Part shown: piece after piece, positions 44,219 to 54,034 of the stretch | How the letters are laid out: every line of letters starts with the position of its first letter | Numbering within the stretch: the stretch's first letter is position 1 | Assembly: GCA_049115735.1 (NCBI GenBank) | Contig: JAGDZP010000002.1 | Location: 124,001 to 188,000 of the forward strand | Source: CAXBNB01 sp049115735 | GTDB taxonomy: Bacteria; Bacteroidota; Bacteroidia; Cytophagales; Cyclobacteriaceae | Direction: 5' to 3' | DNA length: 64,000 bases | Translations under genes and position numbers: made by a program | Notes under the pieces: generated by a model | What the model saw: only the letters and a program-made list of their open reading frames with translations | What the model was told of the DNA's origin: nothing | The model's database searches: none

Positions 44219-47011
44219 ATGACTTTTAAGAAGCAATACTTCCTGATATTGATATCAATTATTTCTTTCTATTCTAGTTATCCTTGCTGTGCTCAGCAAG
44301 ATTTCATTCCATATTTTGAGCCCGATTTACCCCTTATTGCGGCCACTCAGGATGAGTTGTTAGCTCTGGAAACCATTAATGCCAGACTTTCAGATTTACT
44401 ACTAGGCTCAGAACCAAGTGATGATTTTTTGGATGAAGTTTTTGCTACGGCGAAGCAGGACTATCAGAATTTAGGAATCAGCATATCAGATGGCATGATA
44501 AACGGGGGAGATGAGCTTTCAGCCAAAATGCAGGATCCTAAGAACATAATTAAAAAATGTGCACAGTATCTAAAGTTCTATCCTGAGGGAGATGATGTAG
44601 AAACAGCAAAGCTGATGGCATCAAATGTAATTTGGCTGGTTGCTCAAAAGTATATTGATGGTGATTGGCCATTTGACAAAAGGTTGTATGACTATGATGC
44701 ATACGCAAGAGCGTCATTGTTCCATGAGTTCCATTTATCAGACGATATTAAAGCGAAGTTTGGGAAAACTCTTGATGATCACTCCAGGCAATTTACAAAC
44801 GTATGGCCTAATCCAATTGACGGAAGTGATTACTACACAGGAAAAGAGTACAGTACGGATTGGATTTATGGAATTTCAGATATTTTGGTTGGATATGGCG
44901 CCTGGATGAAAACCGATGATGAAAAGGTAAGATGGATGAAAGCTATGGTTCGCTATTTTGAAAGATTTTTTACGATAAGTGAAGCCTTAGGAAATGGAAT
45001 TAAATCCGATGGTAGTGGTTTTCATCATTGGGCGGCCTATCAAAACTATATGTATGCTTATAAAACTGCAGCCAGAGCCGTTTTTTCATTGTGTTATCAA
45101 ACTCCATTTGATATTAGTGCTGAAAAATATTTAAACTTCAGAGACGCCTTGTTTTATCAATTGATGCTTTCAAATGATGATGGAGTAATACCATTGGCAG
45201 CATGTGGGAGAAAACCAGCCAATAGGATAGCTTCTAGCTACAGTGAAGAATCATTGGTTCAAATGGCACTTGTTGGTGGAGAGATACTGGGAATAGATCA
45301 TGCTGATCCTGTATTGGCGGGTTATGTCAATCGCCGGTGGGGTATCAATTCTGAATTTAATTACAGCTCTGCTTCTACATTTACCAATGGATTCTTTCAG
45401 ATGAACTATGGTCATATGGGAATCTTTCGCAAGGACAACTGGATAGCTTCTTTTAAGGGTCTTAGCGACTATATGTGGGGAGCTGAAATTTATCCTACCT
45501 CAAATCGATTTGGTCGATACCAATCGTATGGTGCTCTGGAGATAATATATAATGGTAGTTTGAAATCAATAAACGGATATGACCATGATACCTGGAATTG
45601 GAATTACAACCCTGGAACAACGTCCATAGTTTTACCATTTGATAAACTTCACGCTGAAATGGACAGGATTGACGAGAGTCAATCTAAGAGTTTTGTGGGT
45701 TCTTTAGCCTTTAACAATCAAAATAGTGAAGTGTTGACTCCAACTCATGGAGTATTTGGCATGTTTGCCATGGATTTTAAAGGTAAAGAAGGGCAAGGGT
45801 TTAGCACCAGAAGAAACCCGGAAAGTCACAATGCTACTTTCGTTTTCAAGAAATCCACTTTTGCTTTCAGTGATATGATAGTGGCTCTGGGATCGGGTAT
45901 CGGAAATAACGACAGCAATTACCCTACAGTTACTACACTTTATCAAAGATTGAAAAATACCAACAAAGTAGTCGTAAATGGTTCAAGTCAGGGAGATGCT
46001 CATTCAGAAGTTTTTTCTGATAACGAATTTAACTGGGTGCTTGATAATTCAAATACAGGATATTTTGTGGTTAATGGAGGGGATTTGAAAATATGGAGCG
46101 GAAGTGAAGCTACTCCAAACCATAATGAGATCGTGGTACCGGGGAGTAGATCATGGCAGGGAAATGCTACATTGCCAAATACCTATGCTTACATAGATCA
46201 TGGTACCAACCCCAACAATGGCGGCTATGAATATGTGTGTTTACCTGCGACCAGCTCTGCGAGCATGACAAGTCTGGCAACTAAAATGGAAAATGACAGA
46301 CCATATTTGGTTGAACAAAAAGATTCAAAAGCTCATATTGTAAAACACATCAAAGACAAAACAGTTGGCTTTGCATTTTTCGATGTGAACTCTGAATTGC
46401 TATCCCTAAATAGCATAATCAAAAGTAATAGTCATCCTTGTCTCGTCATGCATCAGGAAATTAACCCTGAAAAATACTTGCTTTCAATGACATATCCGGA
46501 CTTGGGATTCGAATGGAGACAGGTGCAGGGAAGCTCTCCTATTGTCACCATCAATTTGACTTTATATGGAGAGTGGGGAATTTCTTCTCATCCATCAGCC
46601 ACTATATTGGAGTCAAATAATTTGGAAACTGTTGTTAGGTTCGACACGGTTGATGGCTTACCTATAGAAATAGAGTTGACTAGAATTGGTGATGCACCTT
46701 TACGTGAACTTATTGCAAGTGCACCCATTGACTTGGAAGATAAAAATGCAATAGCTACTTACCCAAATCCGGTTGTGAGAGGCAACCCTTTAAAGGTTGA
46801 GTATGATAGAAACTTTTTTGGGAAAGGTGCTCAAATTGTAATTACTGACCTTTCAGGGAAAGTAGTGTTAAGAGCCAATACTTTAACTTATTTCTATGAT
46901 AATATAATTCAGTTAGAGACTAGTCACATGCCTGTTGGACTGTGTTTTCTCATACTGATTGGTAAGGATAAGAGTCTGACGAAAAAGATAATGGTCTCTG
47001 ATCAATATTGA
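44219..47011 (+). CDS. PL8-family polysaccharide lyase (chondroitin ABC/AC lyase-like) with T9SS sorting domain
   Basis: Seen: 930 residues from the ATG at 44219 (the TTG at 44180 adds an unlikely leader). Signal peptide MTFKKQYFLILISI to about CCAQ. The (alpha/alpha) toroid covers about 40-390, with DGSGFHHWAAYQNYMYAY carrying the likely catalytic His (about 270) and Tyr (about 277 or 279). NRFGRYQSYGALEIIY (about 435-450) matches the lyase Arg/Tyr-rich site. A beta-sandwich C-terminal part follows. The last 80 residues are a type A T9SS sorting domain: ATYPNPVVRGNPLKVEYD, IVITDLSGKVVLR and LTKKIMVSD. Family knowledge: beta-elimination of hyaluronan or chondroitin sulfate, yielding 4,5-unsaturated products. 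Context: between susD and sulfatase, with GH88 in the same locus. It is predicted to be exported by T9SS. Confidence 0.92.
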   Translation: MTFKKQYFLILISIISFYSSYPCCAQQDFIPYFEPDLPLIAATQDELLALETINARLSDLLLGSEPSDDFLDEVFATAKQDYQNLGISISDGMINGGDELSAKMQDPKNIIKKCAQYLKFYPEGDDVETAKLMASNVIWLVAQKYIDGDWPFDKRLYDYDAYARASLFHEFHLSDDIKAKFGKTLDDHSRQFTNVWPNPIDGSDYYTGKEYSTDWIYGISDILVGYGAWMKTDDEKVRWMKAMVRYFERFFTISEALGNGIKSDGSGFHHWAAYQNYMYAYKTAARAVFSLCYQTPFDISAEKYLNFRDALFYQLMLSNDDGVIPLAACGRKPANRIASSYSEESLVQMALVGGEILGIDHADPVLAGYVNRRWGINSEFNYSSASTFTNGFFQMNYGHMGIFRKDNWIASFKGLSDYMWGAEIYPTSNRFGRYQSYGALEIIYNGSLKSINGYDHDTWNWNYNPGTTSIVLPFDKLHAEMDRIDESQSKSFVGSLAFNNQNSEVLTPTHGVFGMFAMDFKGKEGQGFSTRRNPESHNATFVFKKSTFAFSDMIVALGSGIGNNDSNYPTVTTLYQRLKNTNKVVVNGSSQGDAHSEVFSDNEFNWVLDNSNTGYFVVNGGDLKIWSGSEATPNHNEIVVPGSRSWQGNATLPNTYAYIDHGTNPNNGGYEYVCLPATSSASMTSLATKMENDRPYLVEQKDSKAHIVKHIKDKTVGFAFFDVNSELLSLNSIIKSNSHPCLVMHQEINPEKYLLSMTYPDLGFEWRQVQGSSPIVTINLTLYGEWGISSHPSATILESNNLETVVRFDTVDGLPIEIELTRIGDAPLRELIASAPIDLEDKNAIATYPNPVVRGNPLKVEYDRNFFGKGAQIVITDLSGKVVLRANTLTYFYDNIIQLETSHMPVGLCFLILIGKDKSLTKKIMVSDQY

Positions 47012-47053
47012 TCAGGTCGGAAGGAGTATCCCCTTGAAAATAGACGAATAATA

Positions 47054-48622
47054 ATGGACTTCAGAATGAATTCACTTTATAAAATATTGGTATTTGCCTA
47101 TGTCATTTCTAGTTGTCAGAGCCCTCAAGGTACTGAATCCAAAGTTGTCGATAAAGGGAGGGAATCGAACAAACCCAACATAATCATTATATATGCTGAT
47201 GATTTGGGGTATGGCGATCTGAGTTGCTATGGAGCTACTGAAATACAAACACCCAATTTTGATAGAATTTCTGCGGAAGGGGTTCGATTTACTAATGGCT
47301 ATGCTACATCGGCTACTTGCACACCTAGTCGTTACGCAATGCTTTCCGGTGAATATCCATGGAGAAATGATAAAGCTGAGATTCTCGCTGGAAATGCACC
47401 ATTACTTTTTGATGTCTCCAGAATCACAATGCCAGGGCTGTTAAAAAAAGAAGGTTACAAAACGGCAGTAATTGGAAAATGGCATCTGGGTCTTGGCGGT
47501 CAGGGATTGGATTGGAATGGAAAGATCAGCCCGGGACCAAACGAAATAGGTTTTGAGTATTCATACATAATGGCGTCAACAAATGACCGTGTACCGACTG
47601 TATATGTCGAAAATGATAAAGTTGTGGGCCTTGAATCAAGAGATTCTCTAAAAGTGTTTTATCCTAAATTTCGTTGGCAGGATGGTTGGAATCCTGACTG
47701 GAATTATCCTGGTGAGCCAACCGGTTTAGAAAATCCAGAGCTTCTGAAACTGCAACCGAGCCATGGTCATGACATGAGCATTCACAACGGTATTTCGCGA
47801 ATTGGCTTTATGAAAGGAGGTAAATCAGCTTTGTGGGTTGATGAGCATATGGCTGATACAATTCTAAACCGATCACAGCAGTTTATTATTGAAAACAAGG
47901 ACAATCCTTTCTTTTTGTTTTATTCACTTCATCAACCACATGTTCCCAGAACACCACATTCTCGATTCGTTGGCAAGTCAGGAATGGGAGCCAGGGGAGA
48001 TGCTATTTTAGAAGCAGATTGGTGCGTTGGTCAAATATTGCAAACACTAGATGTTTTAGGAATCTCTGATAACACCATTGTTATATTCTCAAGTGATAAT
48101 GGGCCAGTACTAGATGATGGATATAGGGATTTGGCAAATGAGCTCGTAGGTGATCATAAGGCAGCAGGAGGATTAAGAGGAGGTAAATACAGTTTGTTTG
48201 ATGCGGGTACTCGTGTGCCATTTATGATAAGATGGCCCGACAAAATTAAACCTGGTGTATCCGATGCTTTAGTTTGTCAAATGGATTTGATGAATTCATT
48301 TGCGAAGGTTATTGGCGCTGATTCTGTCGCTAGAGATAGTCAAGACCTGTCCCCAGCTTTTTTTGAAAATTCTGTAAATGGGCGAGAGAACCTGATCACA
48401 GAGGCGATGGGGCGGTTGGCTGTTAGAAGCGGTAAGTGGGTGTTGATTCCACCCTATGAGGGTGAGCTTATTGTTAATCAATGGGTAAAAAACGAAACTG
48501 GATTTTTGGATGCATATCAATTGTATAATCTAGAAAATGATCCCGGCCAGAAGCTTAATCTGGCAAATAAATATCCGGAAGTTGTTGAACGAATGAAAAG
48601 TATTATTTCAGAGTCAATTTAG
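47054..48622 (+). CDS. S1-family sulfatase lipoprotein (CTPSR type)
   Basis: Seen: 522 residues. Lipoprotein signal with Cys21 (VISSC); an ATG at 47066 is an alternative start. Metal site IIIYADDLGYGDLSCYG (Asp49, Asp50). Formylglycine motif TCTPSRYAMLSG with Cys89, Pro91 and Arg93. Further VIGKWHLGLGG (about 140-150), SLHQPHVPRTPH and the second metal site FSSDNGPVLDDG. Family knowledge: typical of S1 enzymes acting on galactosamine or related sulfates of glycosaminoglycans, but subfamily assignment needs a database. Context: 42 bp after PL8 and 103 bp before the unknown T9SS protein. It is expected to desulfate lyase products in the periplasm or at the outer membrane. Confidence 0.94.
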   Translation: MDFRMNSLYKILVFAYVISSCQSPQGTESKVVDKGRESNKPNIIIIYADDLGYGDLSCYGATEIQTPNFDRISAEGVRFTNGYATSATCTPSRYAMLSGEYPWRNDKAEILAGNAPLLFDVSRITMPGLLKKEGYKTAVIGKWHLGLGGQGLDWNGKISPGPNEIGFEYSYIMASTNDRVPTVYVENDKVVGLESRDSLKVFYPKFRWQDGWNPDWNYPGEPTGLENPELLKLQPSHGHDMSIHNGISRIGFMKGGKSALWVDEHMADTILNRSQQFIIENKDNPFFLFYSLHQPHVPRTPHSRFVGKSGMGARGDAILEADWCVGQILQTLDVLGISDNTIVIFSSDNGPVLDDGYRDLANELVGDHKAAGGLRGGKYSLFDAGTRVPFMIRWPDKIKPGVSDALVCQMDLMNSFAKVIGADSVARDSQDLSPAFFENSVNGRENLITEAMGRLAVRSGKWVLIPPYEGELIVNQWVKNETGFLDAYQLYNLENDPGQKLNLANKYPEVVERMKSIISESI

Positions 48623-48725
48623 GTTGCTGACCCAAATTCATATACGAAAAGCAATTGGAAAAAATCACGAACTACCAATGCTTTATACAATTCTCCTGCA
48701 CAGGAAGTATTAAAAAAGATTATTC

Positions 48726-50351
48726 ATGAAAAGATTATTCAATAGGAAGAAGGGCACATATATGCTTTTGATCATATTAATAATTAATGCCCCTCAGTTT
48801 TCAAGTTTTGCCCGGGAGCTGTATAGAGAATTAATTAAAAACATTGAATTTATAGCAGCGACTGCCGTCAATAAATATGACTGGAATGATCCAGCATCCA
48901 AGTTCATGATTTTAGAGAATGTCAATGGAGATCTTACCAGTAATGAGATCAAGGGTTTGAAGCAATATGCCTTGAATGCATGGTTGCCAACGCACAACGA
49001 TTTCAATTATTATTTTCGAAAAAGGATGAATAGCTATATGATCGAGTGGCTATACAAAACTGATAAGGATATTGATTTATTAAATAGAGCCATTACCATA
49101 GCAAGACGAGCCGTCGCTTATAGAAACGACAACATTTGTAATGTCAATGATTTGTATACTTGCTATCAAATCAGTTATGATCGGAGCATTGCACCTGTTT
49201 GGCCGAACTATAAGGAGTTGGAAATTTATGAAGATGGTACCCATGGTTTGGCCCCCGGAGCATCTGGTTTTGCAGGTCTGCCGATGATCACCATTCCAGT
49301 TCGAATGATTGCTGAGAATAGTAATATTTGGAGTCTGGAATTTGAGGGAAAATCTTATCGGGATATTGCTAACGAGCTAGCTGGGGAGGCCCAAAAAACA
49401 ATTGATTACACTTATGATGTTTTCGTTGGGGATGATCACTTGATCCGTTATCCATCTACCATGCAGCGTACTGAGTGGCATGGAAATGTCTACATCTACA
49501 ATAGGGTATTTCCTGTAATGTCTGGAGCAATTCCTCTCTTAGAGTCGTATGAAATATTTGAAACACACCAAGATAAAATCGAAGAGATTGACAGAGTCAA
49601 TCAAGCCATGATTGATTATCTAATTGATGATATGACATTTTTTCAAGTTAATGGGAAAGAATGTGTACGATATCCATATAGCGATGAGGCTCAAGAAAAA
49701 AATCCGGATCAAGCGGAGGATTTTACCCATGGTTCATTTGACTCCAGGGATTTCCAGCTATTTTATAAAAGTGGAAGGTACGATTTTGATGAAAGGTATG
49801 TGAATGCTATGGCCAATACACTCGTTGAAGTTTTGGATAATGGAGATGGAACATTCAAAGAAAGGTTGAATGGAAGTGGAAACGTTACTAAGGGCACACC
49901 AATATCATATGATGGATACGTCTGGTATGCATCTTATCGTCCTGAAGTTTATAAGATAATTGTCAATCATATTTTAGAAAAAAACATTGCGAAAAAGGGA
50001 GATACCTATGACGCCTATTGCCTTTTTGAAATTCTTAAGCTTAAAGAACACAGGGGTAATAACCCTATTTTATCAATAATTGAAAAATTGTCTTCTGAAG
50101 TAAAAATTTACCCAAATCCTGCATATGAGTCCTTTGAATTATTGTATGATTCACCGAGTTTTCAAAAGCTCAACCTACAACTATATGATACTTCCGGGTT
50201 GGTGCTTATGGATCGCTATGAAGCTGTAAAAAAAGGCAAAAATCAATTAAGAGTAGGGCTCGATCAGAATATTGAGAACGGTATGTACATCCTCAAAGTA
50301 TCGACGATCAATGACAAAAATATACTTAGAAAACTAGTGATTAAGAGGTAA
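48726..50351 (+). CDS. Unrecognised T9SS-exported protein of PUL2
   Basis: Seen: 541 residues. Signal peptide (MLLIILIINAPQFSSFA within residues 13-29). The main body (about 30-450) is helix-rich with repeated tyrosine/aspartate blocks such as NKYDWNDPASKFMILENVNG, HNDFNYYFRKRMNSYMIEWL, APGASGFAGLPMITIPVRMI and STMQRTEWHGNVYIYNRVFP, and then FTHGSFDSRDFQLFYKSGRY. The C terminus is a type A T9SS sorting domain: KIYPNPAYESFELLYD, LNLQLYDTSGLVLMDR, NGMYILKVS and a final LRKLVIKR. I do not recognise the catalytic family. The helix pattern would fit an alpha/alpha toroid such as a lyase or uronidase. Context: between a sulfatase and the FG-GAP gene in a glycosaminoglycan-type locus, so an undescribed lyase or hydrolase is a reasonable guess only. 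Confidence 0.75.
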   Translation: MKRLFNRKKGTYMLLIILIINAPQFSSFARELYRELIKNIEFIAATAVNKYDWNDPASKFMILENVNGDLTSNEIKGLKQYALNAWLPTHNDFNYYFRKRMNSYMIEWLYKTDKDIDLLNRAITIARRAVAYRNDNICNVNDLYTCYQISYDRSIAPVWPNYKELEIYEDGTHGLAPGASGFAGLPMITIPVRMIAENSNIWSLEFEGKSYRDIANELAGEAQKTIDYTYDVFVGDDHLIRYPSTMQRTEWHGNVYIYNRVFPVMSGAIPLLESYEIFETHQDKIEEIDRVNQAMIDYLIDDMTFFQVNGKECVRYPYSDEAQEKNPDQAEDFTHGSFDSRDFQLFYKSGRYDFDERYVNAMANTLVEVLDNGDGTFKERLNGSGNVTKGTPISYDGYVWYASYRPEVYKIIVNHILEKNIAKKGDTYDAYCLFEILKLKEHRGNNPILSIIEKLSSEVKIYPNPAYESFELLYDSPSFQKLNLQLYDTSGLVLMDRYEAVKKGKNQLRVGLDQNIENGMYILKVSTINDKNILRKLVIKR

Positions 50352-50379
50352 TGGTAACCTTGGTTTTTTGATCCGAATT

Positions 50380-53300
50380 ATGATCATTAGATTCTTAAAT
50401 CTTCTCGATAGTGCTAATGGCTATGCATCGGTGCTGGTGATATTTATATCATTAGCGTCCTGTACCAATCCAGTTTCTCAAAACCCGGAGAAGCTAGAAC
50501 ATAAAGAATCATTGTTTAGACTACTTGAACCTGCACAAACTAATATTGATTTTGTAAACCACTTGCCGGAATCAGCTCACATGAACCGCTTTATTTACGA
50601 GTATTTCTACAATGGCGGAGGGGTGGCCATTGGGGATGTGAATGGTGACGATTTGGTTGATATCTACTTCACATCTAATCTTGAAGCCAACAAGCTCTAT
50701 CTAAACAGAGGGAACCTTCAGTTTGAAGACATTACTAATAAATCAGGTGTAGCAGGAAAGAAAGGATGGGCAACCGGTGTAACTATAGTGGATATAAACC
50801 AGGATGAGCTACTTGATATTTATGTGTGTAGAGCGGGGAGATTTAAGAACCCAGATCAAAGAAAAAATGAACTTTTTATCAATCAAGGTATTGATGATCA
50901 AGGGAAGCCAACTTTTAAGGAATTGGCCAACCGCTATGGCTTGGATGTTCCTTCATTTTCAAATCAAGCCTCTTTTTTTGATTATGATAAAGATGGTGAT
51001 CTGGATGTCTTTCTAGCCAATCATAACATTGAAGCTCCTCCCAATGATATTGAATCGATCGAAAGATTGAGATCAATTGCTAGCCCATTAGGTGGAAATA
51101 AAATGTTAAAAAATGAAAATGGAAAGTTTGTAGACGTCACAAAACAAGCTGGAATATCGTCTCATATGATGAACTACACACTCGCAGTGTCTGTGGGGGA
51201 TATCAATCAGGACGGTTGGCCGGATATCTATGTAACTAATGATTATTCCGAACCGGATCACTTGTACTTGAATCAGAAGGATGGGTCGTTTCAGGATGTG
51301 ATTAGTAGTTCCATTGGTCAGATGCCTAATTTTTCAATGGGTTGTGATATGGCGGATATCAACAATGACGGTAATCTGGATCTTATGACGCTTGATATGG
51401 TTGCAGCGGATAATTATGGAATCAAAACGAGTATGAGTGGAATGAATGTGGAATTGTTTAACGCTCATGTCAGGGCGGGTCTACATTATCAATATATGTA
51501 CAATGCACTTCAATTGAATAATGGAAATGACGAAAATGGAAATCCTTTGTTCTCAAATATTGCACAATTTGCAGGTGTGTCAAGCACCGATTGGAGTTGG
51601 GCACCATTAATTGCTGATTTTGATAATGATGGTTTTCAAGATCTATTTATTAGCAATGGTGTAAAAAGGGATTTTAGAAACAACGATTTCAATCTGTTTC
51701 TCAGAGACGCTTCACAAGAGGTGGTAGACAAGAAAAAAAATCCACTTGATTATTATAAGCGGTGGACGCAACTTTCACCTACTCGAGAAAAAGCCAACTA
51801 TCTTTTCAGGAACAACAATGGGGATCTGTCTTTCGCTGATAAATCAGGAGATTGGGGTCTGGATCAGTTGTCATTTTCAAATGGTGCAGCATATGGAGAT
51901 TTGGATAACGACGGTGATCTGGATTTGGTCGTGAATAATGTTGATTCTGCGGCCTTTGTTTACGAAAATAATAGTAATGAATTTAGCATGAATGGGTATT
52001 TAACCATCAAGCTCCTAGGGCCAAGTACGAATAAATTTGGAGTAGGTGCGCGGGTAACTGTTAACTGCAATAATGACATTCAAGTTAGAGAGCAAATGCC
52101 TACAAGAGGTTATCAATCTTCGGTTTCGGAAGTCTTGCATTTTGGGTTAGGCGATAATTCGATCATAGATGAATTGAGGATAGTGTGGCTGGACGGAAAG
52201 GCGCAAATTCTGTCACATGTAATGGCTAATCAGCAGTTATTGCTAGACTATAAAAATGCTGAGTCTGTGCTAGTTCAGAGTGGTGGAACAGAGGATGATT
52301 TTTTCTTTGAAATTTGGACAGAATTTGCCTTAGACGATTCTTATAAGGAAAATCCTTTTAATGATTTTGAGAGGGAGAGCTTATTGCCACATAAACTGTC
52401 GCAGTTGGGACCGGCACTCTCAATCGGAGATATAAATAATGATAACCTCGATGATTTTTATTTAGGCGGAGCAATGGGTCAGCCCGGAAAGATGTATTTG
52501 CAGCAAAATGATGGTTCCTTTCAAAGGAAAAAAGTATCTGCATTTGATTTAGATCGACAACATGAAGATGTGGAAAGCCTGTTATTCGATGCAGATGGAG
52601 ACAATGATTTGGATTTGTATGTTGTCAGTGGAAGCAATGAAGAAGCACCAGGAAATGAGTATTATAGGGATCGATTCTATCAAAATGAATCAGGTGAAAT
52701 GATAAAAAAATCTGAGGCTATTCCGGCCGTACTTCTTAGTGGGGGGTGTGTCGTTGCGCAGGACTATGATAATGACGGAGACTTAGATTTATTTGTTGGA
52801 GGAAGACAGATTCCTGGTAAATATCCATCACCGCCAAGTAGTTATATTTTTAAGAATGAGAGTAATAGCAATGAAATCAAATTCACCGATGTGTCATCAT
52901 CTGTGGCCCCATCCCTTAAAAATATTGGAATGTAACAGATGCTCTCTGGCAGGATATAGATCAGGATGGGTTTCAGGATTTGATAGTTGTTGGTGAATGG
53001 ATGTCTGTTAAAATTTTAAAAAACGATCGTGGAGTCTTTTCTGATATTTCAGAAAGTACAACTCTGTCCAATGACATTGGATGGTGGAATTGCATGGTGG
53101 CAGAGGATTTTGATGGGGATGGAGACCTGGACTTAGTTGCTGGAAATTTAGGACTTAACTACAAGTACAAAGCCAGCAAAGAGGAGCCCTTTGAGATTTT
53201 CGCTTCAGATTTTGATCAAACGGGATCACTTGACATTGTTCTCGGCTATCATAATGCTGGACAATTGTATCCAGTCAGAGGTCGGCAATGTTCATCTGAG

Positions 53301-53801
53301 CATATGCCCTTCATTAAAAAGAAATTTCCTAGTTACGAAGCTTTTGGAAACGCTTCAATTTATGAGATCTATGGTGAAGACAATTTGGCTCAATCAATTC
53401 ATTATAAGGCGACTAATTTTTCGAATTCATATTTTGAGAACTTAGGTGAAGGGAAGTACAAAATAAAACCTTTGCCAATTGAAGCTCAGTTGTCCTCGGT
53501 GAACAGTATTGAAATAATGGATATAAATTCGGATGGTTATGACGACTTGATCCTCATGGGAAACCTTTTAAACAGTGAAGTTGAAACACCAAGGAATGAC
53601 GCTTCTTATGGCTTGTGTCTATTAGGAGATGGAACTGGTGAGTTCAGGCCTATGAATATTTCTAAAAGCGGATTGATGGTAGAAGGAGAGGTTCGATCAA
53701 GCGCTCAAATAGAAACAAATCATGGAGATTTATTGATCGTGGCAAGAAATAACGAAAAACTCAAGCTGTTTCAAATAAACCCACATTATTCATTTAAATA
53801 A
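50380..53801 (+). pseudogene. FG-GAP/ASPIC-UnbV lipoprotein, broken by a single-base frameshift
   Basis: Seen: from the ATG at 50380 the frame encodes a lipoprotein signal (FISLASC) and FG-GAP repeats (IGDVNGDDLVDIYFTSN, VGDINQDGWPDIYVTNDY), an ASPIC/UnbV-like domain (VSEVLHFGLGD, DELRIVWLDG) and a second repeat block. It stops at a TAA (52933-52935) directly after NIGM. Continuing one base out of frame gives TDALWQDIDQDGFQDLIVVG and then the rest of the protein to 53801. The PUL1 paralogue has NIGMVTDAIWTDFDMDG at the same place, so one G is missing in AATG(G)TAACAG. Without the frameshift the product would be about 1140 residues, like its 1129-residue paralogue. This is either a real recent mutation or a sequencing error. 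As read, a protein of 852 residues lacking the last quarter would be made. Confidence 0.85.
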
Positions 53802-53815
53802 TGAATAATTTAACG

Positions 53816-53838
53816 AAAATACTGGTTTTCAGTATTTT
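53816..53838. terminator. Bidirectional terminator between the FG-GAP gene and the HTCS gene
   Basis: Seen: AAAATACTG (53816-53824) pairs with CAGTATTTT (53830-53838) over a 5-base loop. The arms start with A4 and end with T4, so either strand reads a hairpin followed by U residues. It lies 15 bp after the plus-strand stop and about 200 bp from the end of the minus-strand HTCS gene. Confidence 0.75.
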
Positions 53839-54034
53839 ATCAGGGTTAACCCAGACATTTGAAAACCACCAAAATGATATATGAATATTCAGCGTAATTA
53901 CCTGGTTTTCAAATCGTCTGATTATCCAATAGAATGCTATTGCATAATTACGGATAAATGAAAAGACAGGGTCTAAGTTGACCTATGATTGAAGCAAATT
54001 AGGGTCATGAAAATGAATACCCTTCGTTGAGAAA

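Noticed and set aside
48623..48747. In-frame stretch of about 40 codons after the TAG of the second sulfatase
   Set aside because: Sulfatase length is already normal at 522 residues, and the stretch overlaps the start of the next gene; probably chance in AT-rich DNA.
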